From contig NC_088355.1 in assembly GCF_036884655.1 (NCBI RefSeq), positions 23,653,501-23,717,500 of the forward strand: a DNA stretch of 64,000 bases. Reading direction: 5' to 3'. This document shows, piece by piece, positions 46,310 through 57,800 of the stretch (position 1 is the stretch's first letter; each line of letters opens with the position of its first letter). Made by a program: the position numbers and the translations under genes. The notes under the pieces were generated by a model. It was not told the DNA's origin. It made no database searches and was given only the letters and a program-made list of their open reading frames with translations. The DNA comes from Musa acuminata AAA Group. Its lineage: Eukaryota; Streptophyta; Magnoliopsida; Zingiberales; Musaceae.

Positions 46310-47880
46310 CCTACTCTCTCTTACTCTCATTCCTTCGTTTTCTTTCCCAAACGCAGCTGCCACAGCCACCACCGCTGTCGCTGCCACAATCGCTGCCCCT
46401 TTCACTGCACTACTTCCTTCCTCCTCTTCTTTCGCAGATACAACTGTTGCATACACAGTCGCTGCCGCTGTGGCCGCAATCCCTTCCGCAGCCCCTTTTT
46501 CCCCCTTTCCTTTCTTTTCTTTCCCAGCTGCACTGCTGCAGTCGCAACCTCAGCCTCAGCCACGGCCGCAGCCTCTTCTTCCTCCCCTGCTCATCTTCCT
46601 CTCCTTCTCTTCCAACTGCAGCTGCCATCGCCACAGCCACAGCCCCTTCTCCTCTTCCTCTCTTCTTCCTCTCCTTCCCTTTCTCTTCTTCTTCCTTTCC
46701 TTTTTCTCTTTCCCTGCCACAGCTGCAGCTGCCACTGCCGCAACCGCAGCTACTTCTTTCCCTTCTCCTCTTCCTTCTCCTTCCTTTCTTCTTCTTCTCT
46801 CCCCACTGCAACTGCTGCAGTCACGGCCGCAGCCACGGCCGCAACCTCTTCTTCCTCCCCTGCTCATCTTCCTCTTCTTCTTCTCTTCCAGCTGCAGCTG
46901 CCATCGCCGCAACTGCAGCCCCTTCTTCCCCGGCATCACACACACCCTCTCCTCTGTTTCCTCTGCAGGAAACAGAGGTATCAAAACCTCTTCTCCTGCT
47001 TCCTCTTCTTCTTCTCTTCCTCTTCTTCTTCTTCTCCTCTTTGAATGCCCCACACCTCTCCTCTGTTTCCACCTGCAGGAAACAGAGGTGCTGCAGCCCT
47101 AGCTGCTGCCACCTCTCGCTCCTCTCCCTCGTCCCTCTCTTTTCCCTCTTCTTCTCCTTCTCTTCTTCTCCTCTTCCCTTTTCCTCCCCAACGCCACACA
47201 CCTCCTCGCTGCAGCCTTGCCGCAGCTATCCTCCTCTCTTCTTCTTCTTCTTCTTCCCTTCTCCTCCCCATCGCCCCACACATCCTCTCCTCTGTTTCCA
47301 CCTGCGGGAAACAGAGGTGCAGCAGCCCTAGCTGCTGCTGCTGCCTCTCCATCTTCCCTCTCTTCTTCTTCTTCTTCTTTTCTTCTCTTCTCCCTCTTCC
47401 TCCTCTCTTCTTTTCCCTCTTCTTCTTCTTTCTTCTCTCCTCATGCTGCAACTGCTGTAGTCGTGGCCGCAGCCATGGCCGCAACCTCTTCTTCCTCCCC
47501 TGCTCATCTTCCTCTTCTTCTTCTCTTCTAGCTGTAGCTACCATCGCCGCAGCTGCAGCCCCTTCTTCCCCGGCGTCACACACACCCTCTCCTCTGTTTC
47601 CTCTGCAGGAAACAGAGGTATCACAAGCTCTTCTCCTACTTCCTCTTCTTCTTCTCTTCCTCTTCTTCTTCTTCTCCTCTTCGAACGCCCCACACATCCT
47701 CTCCTCTGTTTCCACCTGCGGAAAACAGAGGTGCAGCAGCCCTAGCTGCTGCTGCTGCCTCTCCCTCTCCTCTCCATCGTCCCTCTCTTCTTCTTCTTCT
47801 TTTCTTCTCTTCTCCCTCTTCCTCCTCTCTTCTTTTCCCTCTTCTTCTTCTTTCTTCTCTCCTCACGCCCCACCGCTCTT
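46310..47880. repeat. Pyrimidine-rich tract with repeated hairpins
   Basis: About 1.5 kb of CTTCTTCTCC-type sequence on the plus strand. A block at about 46803-47010 recurs about 643 bp later. Five copies of CCTCTGTTTCC paired with GGAAACAGAGG (46951-46978, 47060-47088, 47289-47317, 47591-47618, 47703-47731) form 11-bp hairpins, the last with one extra A. A decayed sixth is near 47883. Long Ser/Leu/Pro or Glu/Arg open frames on both strands follow from the composition. Confidence 0.85.
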
Positions 47881-48069
47881 CTATGTTTCTCGAAGAAACA
47901 AAGAGTGCGTGAGAGGCGATGGGATAAAACCGAAATTTTTGGTTTTCTTTATTTTCTTTTCATTTTGTAACTTAGTAGTTTAGTCCTTGAAATTTTTATA
48001 TTTACATATAGGTCCTCAAATTTACATATAAATCCTTATTAATAATTTTCAAAAGTGAGGGATATTATA

Positions 48070-49706
48070 CTCTCCCCTCCTTAAAAGAAAATTTAGTCCT
48101 CTAAATTGATCATAGCTCAATCGACGAAAAGATGAGGATTATGATATCTTTATTTCCTCCTCTTGCTCTCAAATAATTTCATCAATACAATATAATGACA
48201 TAATTATCCAAGAGTGACCGAAATATTCTCCTCCTTGATCCCCAATAGACGGTAACCCGACCTTCAATCAATTTCTAAAAATACTTGCGCACCCTGTAAT
48301 TAATCAAGCAAGTCGTTACTTCAGAAAATACTCGTTTTTGATGGTCACCTGATTCAACTATCCATAATCAATACAAAGCCTCAATGTTCCATCCATCTTT
48401 TTAACTAACACCAGAGCACCCCATGGTAAAATATTAAGCCAAATAAAATCCTCATTTAATAATCCTTGTAGTTGGTTTTCTAATTCCACTTACTCAAATG
48501 ATATCATTCTACAGAGAGGCTTAGATATTGGGATTATCCCAAAGACCAAATCAAAAGCAAAGTCACGTTTGGAGGTAATCCAAGCAAGTCATTCTGGGAT
48601 ACATTAGGCAAGGAGATAAATCATGTCCAATACTTTCAAAATAAAAGATCGGCTGATCAAATGTACAAAAAGTAATCATTTGTTATATACCAATCCATAC
48701 TGGTATGATAGGAAGATAGTCAATCCATACCAAGTATAATATCAAAACTCCAAATCTCTAGGAGAACTAAATCAACAAAAAGTTCAAGTTCTCCAATAAA
48801 AATCAGACAAGAGGACCAGATTCAAGTTCGTTATCAAAGAATCTCCAATGATCATATTTTACATATATCACATAATACAGTGGTTTAGGTTGAATACCCA
48901 AGTGATAGGCAACATGTTACGAATCAAATCATAGATAGAACCCATGTTCAAACAAATATTTGCATTCTTTCATAAACATGCATAATACCTTCGACCACTA
49001 ATTCAGAAGTCTTAGAATCATATTCAGTGATAGCATACACTCTGACATGGGCTGATGATTTATGAGGCAGTGACTCTTTCTTCTTGTTCAAAGGACAGTC
49101 TTTTATTTTATGATCCAACTTTATACAAGCAAAATAGACTCTAGTCACCCACCAACACAAACTTGTTTCATAATTTAACTTGTAATTCACACATGATTGA
49201 GTCTTTTGTGGTGACTTTCCTTTTCAAATCGAAATGTCTTGACCCTTTTGTTATCACTTTCTAATTGATTTCCAATCATATTTTTTTTGGTAAACTTGTC
49301 CTTATCATTCTTGTCATTGATCTTCAAAATTTTTTTTTTTTTTTCATTGTTCCCATTAATGATCAGCCTCTACTTCCAATATAAGGTGGCAAAAGAAATC
49401 GTTTGATCATCGGAACAATTTTGAACATCAAATATCTTCTCTATTCGCATCATCCATTTTTCTACCACCAATGGATTAGGTGCACCATGCTTCTGCTGTG
49501 CCACTCTGATTCGATATCCCCGATTACCCCATCAATCCCACTTAATTAATCAAAATAAGATGAAATAGGAGTACCAAATGTCCTCATCATCCCAGATTCC
49601 TAAAATGCATCAAAGAAAATTTCCACCGACCACTATAGTTCACTAGACCTTAATATATTTTGCACGTCAACATATCAAATATTCCAGTGATCCTCAAACC
49701 ATGCTT
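48070..49706 (-). pseudogene. Element E interior: gag knuckle and RT scraps
   Basis: On the minus strand 49190-48948 carries a decayed knuckle and flank (KLDHKIKDCPLNKK) followed by protease-like sequence without a clear DSG. Around 48446-48360 the RT start is readable (PWGALVLVKKMDGTLRLCIDYG). Everything else is AT-rich and broken, and the span is far too short for a full gag-pol, so most of pol is deleted. A pyrimidine tract on the plus strand next to 48070 is the polypurine tract. Confidence 0.7.
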
Positions 49707-49718
49707 TGATACCACCTC
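49707..49718 (-). other. Element E primer-binding site
   Basis: TGGTATCAAAGC lies on the minus strand close to the LTR end; a few bases (GAGG) separate them. One base differs from the usual TGGTATCAGAGC. Confidence 0.75.
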
Positions 49719-49883
49719 TGTCACGCCCCTCAAAATATCCATAATATTAAAATTTTTCATCACAAATCCATCCAGGATCCAAACTAACATTTGAGGACAC
49801 TGAAAAACATTCTATCAAATTTACATCTATAAAACCTATGCAGTTTATAATCACATATCACATCACTCGATAATTCACATTTT
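49719..49883 (-). repeat. Element E 5' LTR, first 160 bp
   Basis: Nearly identical to 41635-41790 (TGTCACGCCCCTCAAAATAT onwards). Interrupted at ATTCACATTT by LINE L4. Confidence 0.88.
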
Positions 49884-49963
49884 TTTTTTTTTTGGTAAGT
49901 AAAAGTAAAATTCATTATGTGTAAAGTTTCTACAAATAGCTTTATCTATACAAGTCATAGACA
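49884..49963 (-). mobile_element. LINE L4, 3' end piece
   Basis: Poly(T) then the inverted LINE 3' UTR end. It stops in TATACAAGTCATAGACA (49947-49963), which recurs at 61709-61725 where L4 continues. This is the target duplication of L1, so 49884-49963 and 61709-63882 are one element. Confidence 0.88.
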
Positions 49964-49985
49964 CGGTTAGAGGAAACTCATCCAA

Positions 49986-50410
49986 ATTCGCAGCGGCGAC
50001 ACTGCAGCGCCGCATCCGACGGTACTGTAGCGGCGACGATACTGCAGCGGCGACCAGATCTAGGGCGACGGTACTGTAGCGGCGGCGACACTGCAGCGGC
50101 GACCAGATCTGGGTCGACGTTACTGTAGCGGCGGCGACACTGCAGCGGCGACCAGATCTAGGGCGACACGACCAGATCTAGATCTAGGTCGACATACTGT
50201 AGCGCCGACAACACTGTAGCGGCGACCAGATCTGGGTCGACGTACTATAGCACCGACGACACTGTAGCGCGACCAGATCTGATTCGACGGTACTGTAGCG
50301 GAGACGACACTGCAGCGGCGACCAGATCTAGGGCGACGGTACTGTAGCGACGATCTGAAATTCTACAGCGGTGACTTTTCCCTATGGTGACGATTCTGTA
50401 GCGGTGACCA
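49986..50410 (+). repeat. 49-bp repeats in L1 5' UTR
   Basis: Repeating blocks such as GCAGCGGCGACCAGATCT plus GACGGTACTGTAGCGGCGGC, with a 49-bp period at 50044 and 50093 and less regular ones elsewhere. They end shortly before the ORF1 ATG. The array in L2 (52730-53280) is longer. Confidence 0.85.
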
Positions 50411-50425
50411 GAAGAGGGATCAAAC

Positions 50426-51940
50426 ATGGCATCGACGGCCCCTAGGGCTGGCGATGGTGGCGGGAGGGTTAGACTCCCTACCGTTATCCCTCAAGTTGCT
50501 CCTCCACCATATCCTCTCCAGAGAGAAACTCCTTCGATGAAGCAGCATCGAAGCAGGTCGCGCTCTAGATCGCGGCAGCCTGCTCTAATTTCCAATGACC
50601 CTCGGCCTTGGACTAGCCTATTTAAGGCTCCGGTTGGAAGTCCAGATCTAAGCTTGGAATTCATTACGCCAGAAGTTCAGGTTGATAAGAAGATTGCTGT
50701 ATACGAGACTGCTGATTCAGCAGAGCTTATTGAGACATGGTCAATGGCGATTGTTGGCTATGTGGTAGGTCTCAAAACATCTTATTTCCCATTATCCTCA
50801 TTTATCAAAACTCGATGGGGAATATCGTCATTTGATCTTCATATGCTGGAGAACGGATTCTTTGTTTGCAAGCTATACTCTGAAGAAGATTTGCAACGAA
50901 TCCTCGAAGGATTCTGGACTATCCGCGGTCATCCAATGATTTTACGACGTTGGTCTCCTGATGTCCGTTTGGAGTTAGATAGCCTACAGTCTATTCCATT
51001 ATGGGTATCCTTTCAAGGACTGCCTCTACATCTTTGGAGTCGACGTTTTATTACAAAGTTATGCAGCACTCTGGGACAGCCACTCTACATCGACAAAGCA
51101 ACAGCAGCTCAGACGAGATTAGCATTTGCACCAGCATGTGTGCTGGTTTCTTCCGATGAAGATCTTCCTAATGAAGTTTTCTATCGCGATCTTGACGGGA
51201 ACACTCGGAAGGTACATGTCTCATATTCCTGGAAGCCACAACGATGTCAGCGTTGCTTATCTTTTGGTCATGCAAATGGAGCTTGTCAGCAAACCCCACA
51301 ACCAACCACAAAGGTCTATCGACCACGTCAAGCACCTCAGCAACAAAGTGATTCTTCTCTAATGGCAGTAGCACCGATGGTGGCGAAAACTATTGAGCAT
51401 TCCGACTCGCAAGGAAAGCACCGCGGACAGAGGGACAATTCCAAAACTTTATCTCTTCCTATAATGTCAGAGCCTTCCACAACAGAGGTTTCCCATGGTA
51501 CTAGTGGACAGGAGAAACATAAGTCAGGAACTTCATCTCTTCTAATATCATCGGATCCATCCACAATAGCTCAACGAACTCAGGCCCAAGCAAATCTCGC
51601 CAGCAACGATATTCTTCCTCAACAAACTTAGGCCACAACAAACATCGCCAACAAGGATATTCCGACTCAACAAACTCATGCCCCAACAAACCACTCTAGC
51701 CACGCTGCTCCAACAAGTACTATCCAGGATATTGTGCTGCAACAATCTTATCGAGCTTCAACAAACCCTGCCAATCAAGACCACATGATTCAAGGTACTT
51801 TAAAGTTTAAAAATCTGCAAGCTGTAGATGAAGTGGATAAATATAGGAATAAAGCCATAAAAGGTAAGGATATTGTGCGGGAAGAAAATACAAAACCGAA
51901 GGATAAGAAAAAGGATGGTACAATCCATCCAAAGTCGTAG
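50426..51940 (+). pseudogene. L1 ORF1 (one stop)
   Basis: Encodes the RNA-binding LINE ORF1: an Arg-Ser run (RSRSRSRSR), a DUF4283-like region, a CCHC_4-type knuckle (CQRCLSFGHANGAC) and a Gln/Thr-rich C-terminal repeat. TAG at 51629-51631 replaces CAG of L2 (C to T), removing the last 100 or so residues. It lacks four codons near the start (between GGGRV and RLPTV) compared with L2. Confidence 0.88.
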
Positions 51941-51978
51941 GATGAATACCTTACTACCTTTTCATTTGTTTATTACTA

Positions 51979-52587
51979 ATGAAGATAACATGCTGGAATG
52001 TTCACGGACTTAATAAGTCGGAGAAATGTCGGGAGCTCAACAGAATAATCAAGTCTGCCGCATGTGATATTGTTATTCTAGTGGAAACGAAAATTAAACA
52101 ATCGCGCGTTCAAGCTCAAAAGAATTTAATATGGCCGGATGCAGAACTGTTTACCAATGACTCAAATGAAACTTTTGGTAGAATATGGGTCTTATGGAAT
52201 CCTCACTCTATTAATGCTTGGTTTATTTCTGCTACTGATCAATTCATTCATCTTAAGGTAGAGGATAAAAAGAATGGCTGTCAATTCAATTTCACTGGTA
52301 TATATGCTTCAAACAGTATGCAAGAAAGAAATACTCTTTGGTCTGACCTGACTAATATTGTAAATGGCTGTCTCAATGTACCTTGGATTGTTCTTGGAGA
52401 CTTTAATACTGTTCGGTACACAAATGAAAAAGTGGGGGGTAGACAACTTTCAGAAAGTCAGCTTCAAAGTTTTAATGATTACATTGACACTGCAGCATTG
52501 TTTGATATGAAGTAATCAAGGTGCTGCTAACAGAAAAATAATGGCTCGACTTGATAGGTGTTTGATTAACCATGAATGGTTAACAGT
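51979..52587 (+). pseudogene. L1 ORF2, endonuclease part
   Basis: The endonuclease domain starts MKITCWNVHGLNKSEKC, with VILVETKIK and VLGDFNTVRYTNEK. A 26-bp deletion near 52513 shifts the frame after AALFDMK. ORF2 continues at 58667 beyond L2. Confidence 0.88.
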
Positions 52588-52644
52588 AATCATTTGTTAT
52601 ATACCAATCCATACTGGTATGATAGGAAGATAGTCAATCCATAC
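52588..52644 (+). other. Foreign 57-bp 5' extension of L2
   Basis: Together with the three preceding TSD bases (AGT) this is a 60-bp exact match to 48671-48730 in the interior of element E. It is not part of L1 at the equivalent place. It was probably acquired by template switching, or as a 5' transduced segment. Confidence 0.8.
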
Positions 52645-52729
52645 AGTGAAAAAAAACATCCTAAGCAAGTTTTCAACTGCGAACATCGAGTCTTGTTCCG
52701 GCGAGCTTTCCGACGAGTCTTGTCGACGT

Positions 52730-53280
52730 ACTGTAGCGGCGGCGACACTGCAGCGACACTGTAGCGGCGACCAGATCTAGGGCGACGATACTGTAGCGGC
52801 GGCGACACTGCAGCGGCGACCAGATCTGGGTCGACGTTACTGTAGCGGCGGCGACACTACAGCGGCGACCAGATCTAGGGCGACACGACCAGATCTAGAT
52901 CTAGGTCGACGTACTGTAGCGCCGACGACACTGCAGCGGCGACCAGATCTGGGTCGACGTTACTGTAGCGGCGACGACACTGCAGCGGCGACCAGATCTA
53001 GGTCGACGGTACTGTAGCGGCGACGATACTGCAGCGGCGACCAGATCTAGGTCGACGGTACTGTAGCGGCGGCGACACTGCAGCGGCGACCAGATCCAGA
53101 TCTAGGTCGACGTACTGTAGCGCCGACGACACTGCAGCGCGACCAGATCTGATTCGACGGTACTGTAGCGGCGACGACACTGCAGCGGCGACCAGATCTA
53201 GGGCGACGGTACTGTAGCGACGATCTGAAATTCTGCAGCGGTGACTTTTCCCTATGGTGACGATTCTGTAGCGGTGACCA
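52730..53280 (+). repeat. L2 5' UTR tandem repeats
   Basis: GC-rich array of units containing GCGGCGACCAGATCT, GGTCGACGTACTGTAGC and GACGACACTGCAGC, ending 15 bp before ORF1. Many units start and stop alike, which fits a monomer-type internal promoter; that role is inferred. The stretch 52645-52729 is unique sequence. Confidence 0.85.
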
Positions 53281-53295
53281 GAAGAGGGATCAAAC

Positions 53296-54822
53296 ATGGC
53301 ATCGACGGCCCCTAGGGCTGGCGACGGTGGCGGGAGGGTAGAAACGATGGCAAGACTCCCTACCGTTATCCCTCAAGTTGCTCCTCCACCATATCCTCTC
53401 CAGAGAGAAACTCCTTCGATGAAGCAGCATCGAAGCAGGTCGCGCTCTAGATCGCGGCAGCCTGCTCTAATTTCCAATGACCCTCGGCCTTGGACTAGCC
53501 TATTCAAGGCTCCGGTTGGAAGTCCAGATCTAAGCTTGGAATTCATTACGCCAGAAGTTCAGGCTGATAAGAAGATTGCTGTATACGAGACTGCTGATTC
53601 AGCAGAGCTTATTGAGACATGGTCAATGGCGATTGTTGGCTATGTGGTAGGTCTCAAAACATCTTATTTCCCATTATCCTCATTTATCAAAACTCGATGG
53701 GGAATATCGTCATTTGATCTTCATATGCTGGAGAACGGATTCTTTGTTTGCAAGCTATACTCTGAAGAAGATTTGCAACGAATCCTCGAAGGATTCTGGA
53801 CTATCCGCGGTCATCCAATGATTTTACGACGTTGGTCTCCTGATGTCCGTTTGGAGTTAGATAGCCTACAGTCTATTCCATTATGGGTATCCTTTCAAGG
53901 ACTGCCTCTACATCTTTGGAGTCGACGTTTTATTGCAAAGTTATGCAGCACTCTGGGACAGCCACTCTACATCGACAAAGCAACAGCAGCTCAGACGAGA
54001 TTAGCATTTGCACGAGCATGTGTGCTGGTTTCTTCCGATGAAGATCTTCCTAATGAAGTTTTCTATCGCGATCTTGATGGGAACACTCGGAAGGTACATG
54101 TCTCATATTCCTGGAAGCCACAACGATGTCAGCGTTGCTTATCTTTTGGTCATGCAAATGGAGCTTGTCAGCAAACCCCACAACCAACCACAAAGGTCTA
54201 TCGACCACGTCAACCACCTCAGCAACAAAGTGATTCTTCTCTAATGGCAGTAGCACCGATGGTGGCGAAAACTATTGAGCATTCCGACTCGCAAAGAAAG
54301 CACCTCGGACAGAAGGACAATTCCAAAACTTTATCTCTTCCTATAATGTCAGAGCCTTCCACAACAGAGGTTTCCCATGGTACTAGTGGACAGGAGAAAC
54401 ATAAGTCAGGAACTTCATCTCTTCTAATATCATCGGATCCATCCACAATAGCTCAACGAACTCAGGCCCAAGCAAATCTCGCCAGCAACGATATTCTTCC
54501 TCAACAAACTCAGGCCACAACAAACATCGCCAACAAGGATATTCCGACTCAACAAACTCATGCCCCAACAAACCTCTCTAGCCACGCTGCTCCAACAAGT
54601 ACTATCCAGGATATTGTGCTGCAACAATCTTATCGAGCTTCAACAAACCCTGCCAATCAAGACCACATGATTCAAGGTACTTTAAAGTTTAAAAATCTGC
54701 AAGCTGTAGATGAAGTGGATAAATATAGGAATAAAGCCATAAAAGGTAAGGATATTGTGCGGGAAGAAAATACAAAACCGAAGGATAAGAAAAAGGATGG
54801 TACAATCCATCCAAAGTCGTAG
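53296..54822 (+). CDS. L2 ORF1, RNA-binding protein
   Basis: Intact 508-codon frame starting MASTAPRAGDGGGRV. A basic Arg-Ser stretch lies at about 45-54, a DUF4283-like domain at about 90-230 (ETWSMAIVGYVVGL, FWTIRGHPMILRRW), and a CCHC_4-type knuckle at C278, C281, H286, C291. A Gln/Thr-rich region follows with repeats such as NDILPQQT and KDIPTQQT, then a Lys-rich end. In plant LINEs this product coats the RNA to form the ribonucleoprotein. ORF2 starts 38 bp downstream in the same frame, so reinitiation or readthrough could express it. Length is normal for the family. Confidence 0.92.
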   Translation: MASTAPRAGDGGGRVETMARLPTVIPQVAPPPYPLQRETPSMKQHRSRSRSRSRQPALISNDPRPWTSLFKAPVGSPDLSLEFITPEVQADKKIAVYETADSAELIETWSMAIVGYVVGLKTSYFPLSSFIKTRWGISSFDLHMLENGFFVCKLYSEEDLQRILEGFWTIRGHPMILRRWSPDVRLELDSLQSIPLWVSFQGLPLHLWSRRFIAKLCSTLGQPLYIDKATAAQTRLAFARACVLVSSDEDLPNEVFYRDLDGNTRKVHVSYSWKPQRCQRCLSFGHANGACQQTPQPTTKVYRPRQPPQQQSDSSLMAVAPMVAKTIEHSDSQRKHLGQKDNSKTLSLPIMSEPSTTEVSHGTSGQEKHKSGTSSLLISSDPSTIAQRTQAQANLASNDILPQQTQATTNIANKDIPTQQTHAPTNLSSHAAPTSTIQDIVLQQSYRASTNPANQDHMIQGTLKFKNLQAVDEVDKYRNKAIKGKDIVREENTKPKDKKKDGTIHPKS

Positions 54823-54860
54823 GATGAATACCTTACTACCTTTTCATTTGTTTATTACTA

Positions 54861-57800
54861 ATGAAGATAACATGCTGGAATGTTCGCGGACTTAATAAGT
54901 CGGAGAAATGTCAGGAGCTCAACAGAATAATCAAGTCTACCGCATGTGATATTGTTATTCTAGTGGAAACGAAAATTAAACAATCACGCGTTCAAGCTCA
55001 AAAGAATTTAATATGGCCGGACGCAGAACTGTTTACCAATGACTCAAATGAAACTTTTGGTAGAATATGGGTCTTATGGAATCCTAACTCTATTAATGCT
55101 TGGTTTATTTCTGCTACTGATCAATTCATTCATCTTAAGGTAGAGGATAAAAAGAATGGCTGTCAATTCAATTTCACTGGTATATATGCTTCAAACAGTA
55201 TGCAAGAAAGAAATACTCTTTGGTCTGTCCTGACTAATATTGTAAATGGCTGTCTCAATGTACCTTGGATTGTTCTTGGAGACTTTAATATTGTTCGGTA
55301 CACAAATGAAAAAGTGGGGGGTAGACAACTTTCAGAAAGTCAGCTTCAAAGTTTTAATGATTACATTGACACTGCAGCATTGTTTGATATGAAATCTGTG
55401 GGTAATTGGCTCTCCTGGAGTAATCAAGGTGCTGCTAACAGAAAAATAATGGCTTGACTTGATAGGTGTTTGATTAACCATGAATGGTTAACAGTTTACC
55501 CAGATTCACTTCTTGAGTATGGTGCTCCTTTGTTTTCTGACCATTCTTTAATGTATATACACGCAGAAAAAGCGACACCAAGAGGCAAGAAACCGTTTAG
55601 ATTCTTTAACATGTGGAGTACTCATCCTCAATTTCTTGATGTTATCAGATCTGCTTGGAATGTTAATGTGCATGGATCTCCCCCTTACATCTTATGTCAA
55701 AAGCTCAAAGCCTGTAAAGCAGCACTAAAGGAGTGGAATACAAATACCTTTGGCAATATTACCACCAGAGTTCAATTTTGCAGAAAGGAACTAATGTCAT
55801 TGCAACATGAGCTGCAACTTCAGCCAAATGATGAAAATATTATCTACAAAGAGACGGAAGCCAGAAATAACTTCATGCAAGCCTTAAAACAGGAGGAAAG
55901 TTTTGCAAAGCAGAAGTCTCGACAGCATTGGCTTACACTAGGGGATTCCAATACTAAATTTTTCTATGCTTCAATTGCTACTCGAAGGGCTGTTAACCGT
56001 ATCAGCAAATGCAGAGACAAAGATGATAATCTTATTGAGAATTTAGATGAGGTTAAAGCACACACAGAGCAATTTTTTTATTCCTTACTCAATCAAGCTG
56101 GGAAACCAAATAACATTCATGTGGAGCCGACTAGAAAACTTGATTCGGAAGCTATTTCAATCCTCAATGCCCCAATTACAGATGACGAAATTGTATGTGT
56201 TGTCTTTAAGTCACCAAAGCACAAAAGCCCAGGTCCAGATGGATTTCCAGCTGAATTTTACCAAACTGCTTGGTCTATTATTGGAAATGATGTGATCAAA
56301 GCTTGCCAACATTTTTTCTCTTCAGGTCATATTCTTAGAGAGATGAATTGCACTTTTATTTCTTTAATTCCGAAGAATGCAGGGGCTGATTCACTAGAGA
56401 ACTATCGACCCATATCATTATGCAACTTTATATACAAGATCATCTCCAAAGTATTGGCAAATAGAATGCAAAAGGTATTACACAAGATCATTAGCCCAAA
56501 TCAAGCTGCTTTCATCAAAGGGAGAAGTATACATCATAACATTTTGCTTGCTAATGACTTGGTCAAAGATTTGCATTCAAAAGCAAGAGGGACAAAAATC
56601 TGCATTAAAGCTGATCTAAGGAAAGCCTTTGATTCAGTTAATAGGAAATTTATCTATAAGATGCTCCTTGATATGAACTTCCCACAGCAATGGATTAATT
56701 GGATTCAATCTTGCCTAGAAACTCCAAAGTTTTCGATACTCTTTAATGGCTCACCTATTGGTTTTTTTGGGAGCACGAATGGCATCCGACAAGGTGATCC
56801 ACTCTCTCCGTATCTCTTTACTATTGCGATGGAAGGACTTAGCTGTATGTTGGAACACGCAGTCTTAAATGACAGCATTAAGGTACCCAGTGCTGGTTCT
56901 GTTCATTTATCACATATAACATTTGCAGATGACTTACTTATCTTTCTCCAAAATGAACCAACTTCAGTAAAGAACCTGGCTACTATTATGAATGACTTTG
57001 GTATGGTTTCTGGACTTCAGTTAAATCATGCGAAAAGTAAAGTATATATGAGCCCTTACGTTGAGGATAAGGTCTTTATTTCACAAACTTTGGGGGTTAG
57101 TGAAGGAAGCTTGCCAGTTCCTTATTTGGGTCTCCCGCTCATATCCACAGGCATTCACAAAACCCACTGTCAACCTATCTTGCAAAAAATAAAGAATAGA
57201 ATTTCTTCTTGGAAAAATAGGTTTCTATCAAAAGCAGGACGACTCGAACTCATCTGTTCGGTATTGCACTCCTACTCTATATATTGGTGTAATGCATTTC
57301 TTCTGCCTGCTGGACTTCTCCAAGATATTGAACGGTTATTAATGAACTTCTTCTGGAATGACACAAATGATAAGGCAATGCATATGGTAAATTGGGATAG
57401 TATTTGCAAACCGAAAGATGAAGGGGGGCTAAATTTGAGAAATACTAGAGATTGGAATCAAGCATGTTTGGTACAGCAATTGTGGGATCTTTTGCAAAAC
57501 AAATGTTCCTTATGGTCACATTAGGTTTCTGCTAAGTATCTCTCAAAGGAATCAATATGGGAAATTTCAACAAGAACATACCACTCTGCAGCTTGGAAAG
57601 GAATTTTAAAGGCAAGGAATTGGCTAATCAAACACATTTCGTATGCAATCTCTTCTGGAACTAGTACTAATATGTGGTACGATCCTTGGGTGAATGGGAA
57701 GAGTATATTTCAATTATATGGCGACAGAATACGAAAAGATCTTGGGGCTCCCAAAGATTGGAAGGTTTCCGAGTTCATCGCTAACGGTACTTGGTGTCTC

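Larger units (their letters stand above)
41635..48069 (-). repeat. Element E 3' LTR
   Basis: Begins TGTCACGCCCC on the plus strand and ends GGATATTATA next to a purine tract on the minus strand (AGGAGGGGAGAG). About 4.2 kb after subtracting the solo LTR at 43922-46150. It has 90-bp tandem repeats near 42337 and diverged repeats of about 170 bp across 43150-43850. A pyrimidine tract near 46310-47880 is absent from the related fragment at 32489. Confidence 0.8.
41635..49883 (-). mobile_element. Element E: degraded gypsy with giant LTRs
   Basis: Minus strand: 5' LTR from 49719 rightwards (cut by LINEs), PBS 49707-49718, a short decayed interior and a 3' LTR 41635-48069. Zinc-knuckle and RT remnants support Ty3/gypsy; the clade is uncertain. 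It inserted in D2 (41634/41635). A TSD cannot be checked because the far end is not visible. Confidence 0.78.
49964..52587 (+). mobile_element. LINE L1, 5' half
   Basis: Plus-strand LINE inserted into L4. It has a GC-rich 5' UTR, ORF1 and the start of ORF2. It is cut at ATGAATGGTTAACAGT (52572-52587), duplicated at 58667-58682, where L1 resumes. Total length without L2 is about 5.65 kb. Confidence 0.9.

Noticed and set aside
46204..47983. Long Ser/Leu/Pro-rich frames and antisense Glu/Arg-rich frames
   Set aside because: Pure composition effect of a pyrimidine tract inside an LTR; open in several frames with no domain.
49270..49300. Poly(T)-GGTAA as another minimal LINE tail
   Set aside because: Only five bases match the LINE end and no target duplication flanks it.
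48070..49700. An intact gypsy gag-pol in element E
   Set aside because: Only a knuckle and an RT N-terminal scrap can be read; length and stops exclude a complete polyprotein.
49884..49990. Twin-priming inversion of a single LINE
   Set aside because: The 17-bp duplication at 49947 and 61709 shows two separate LINEs, one inserted in the other.
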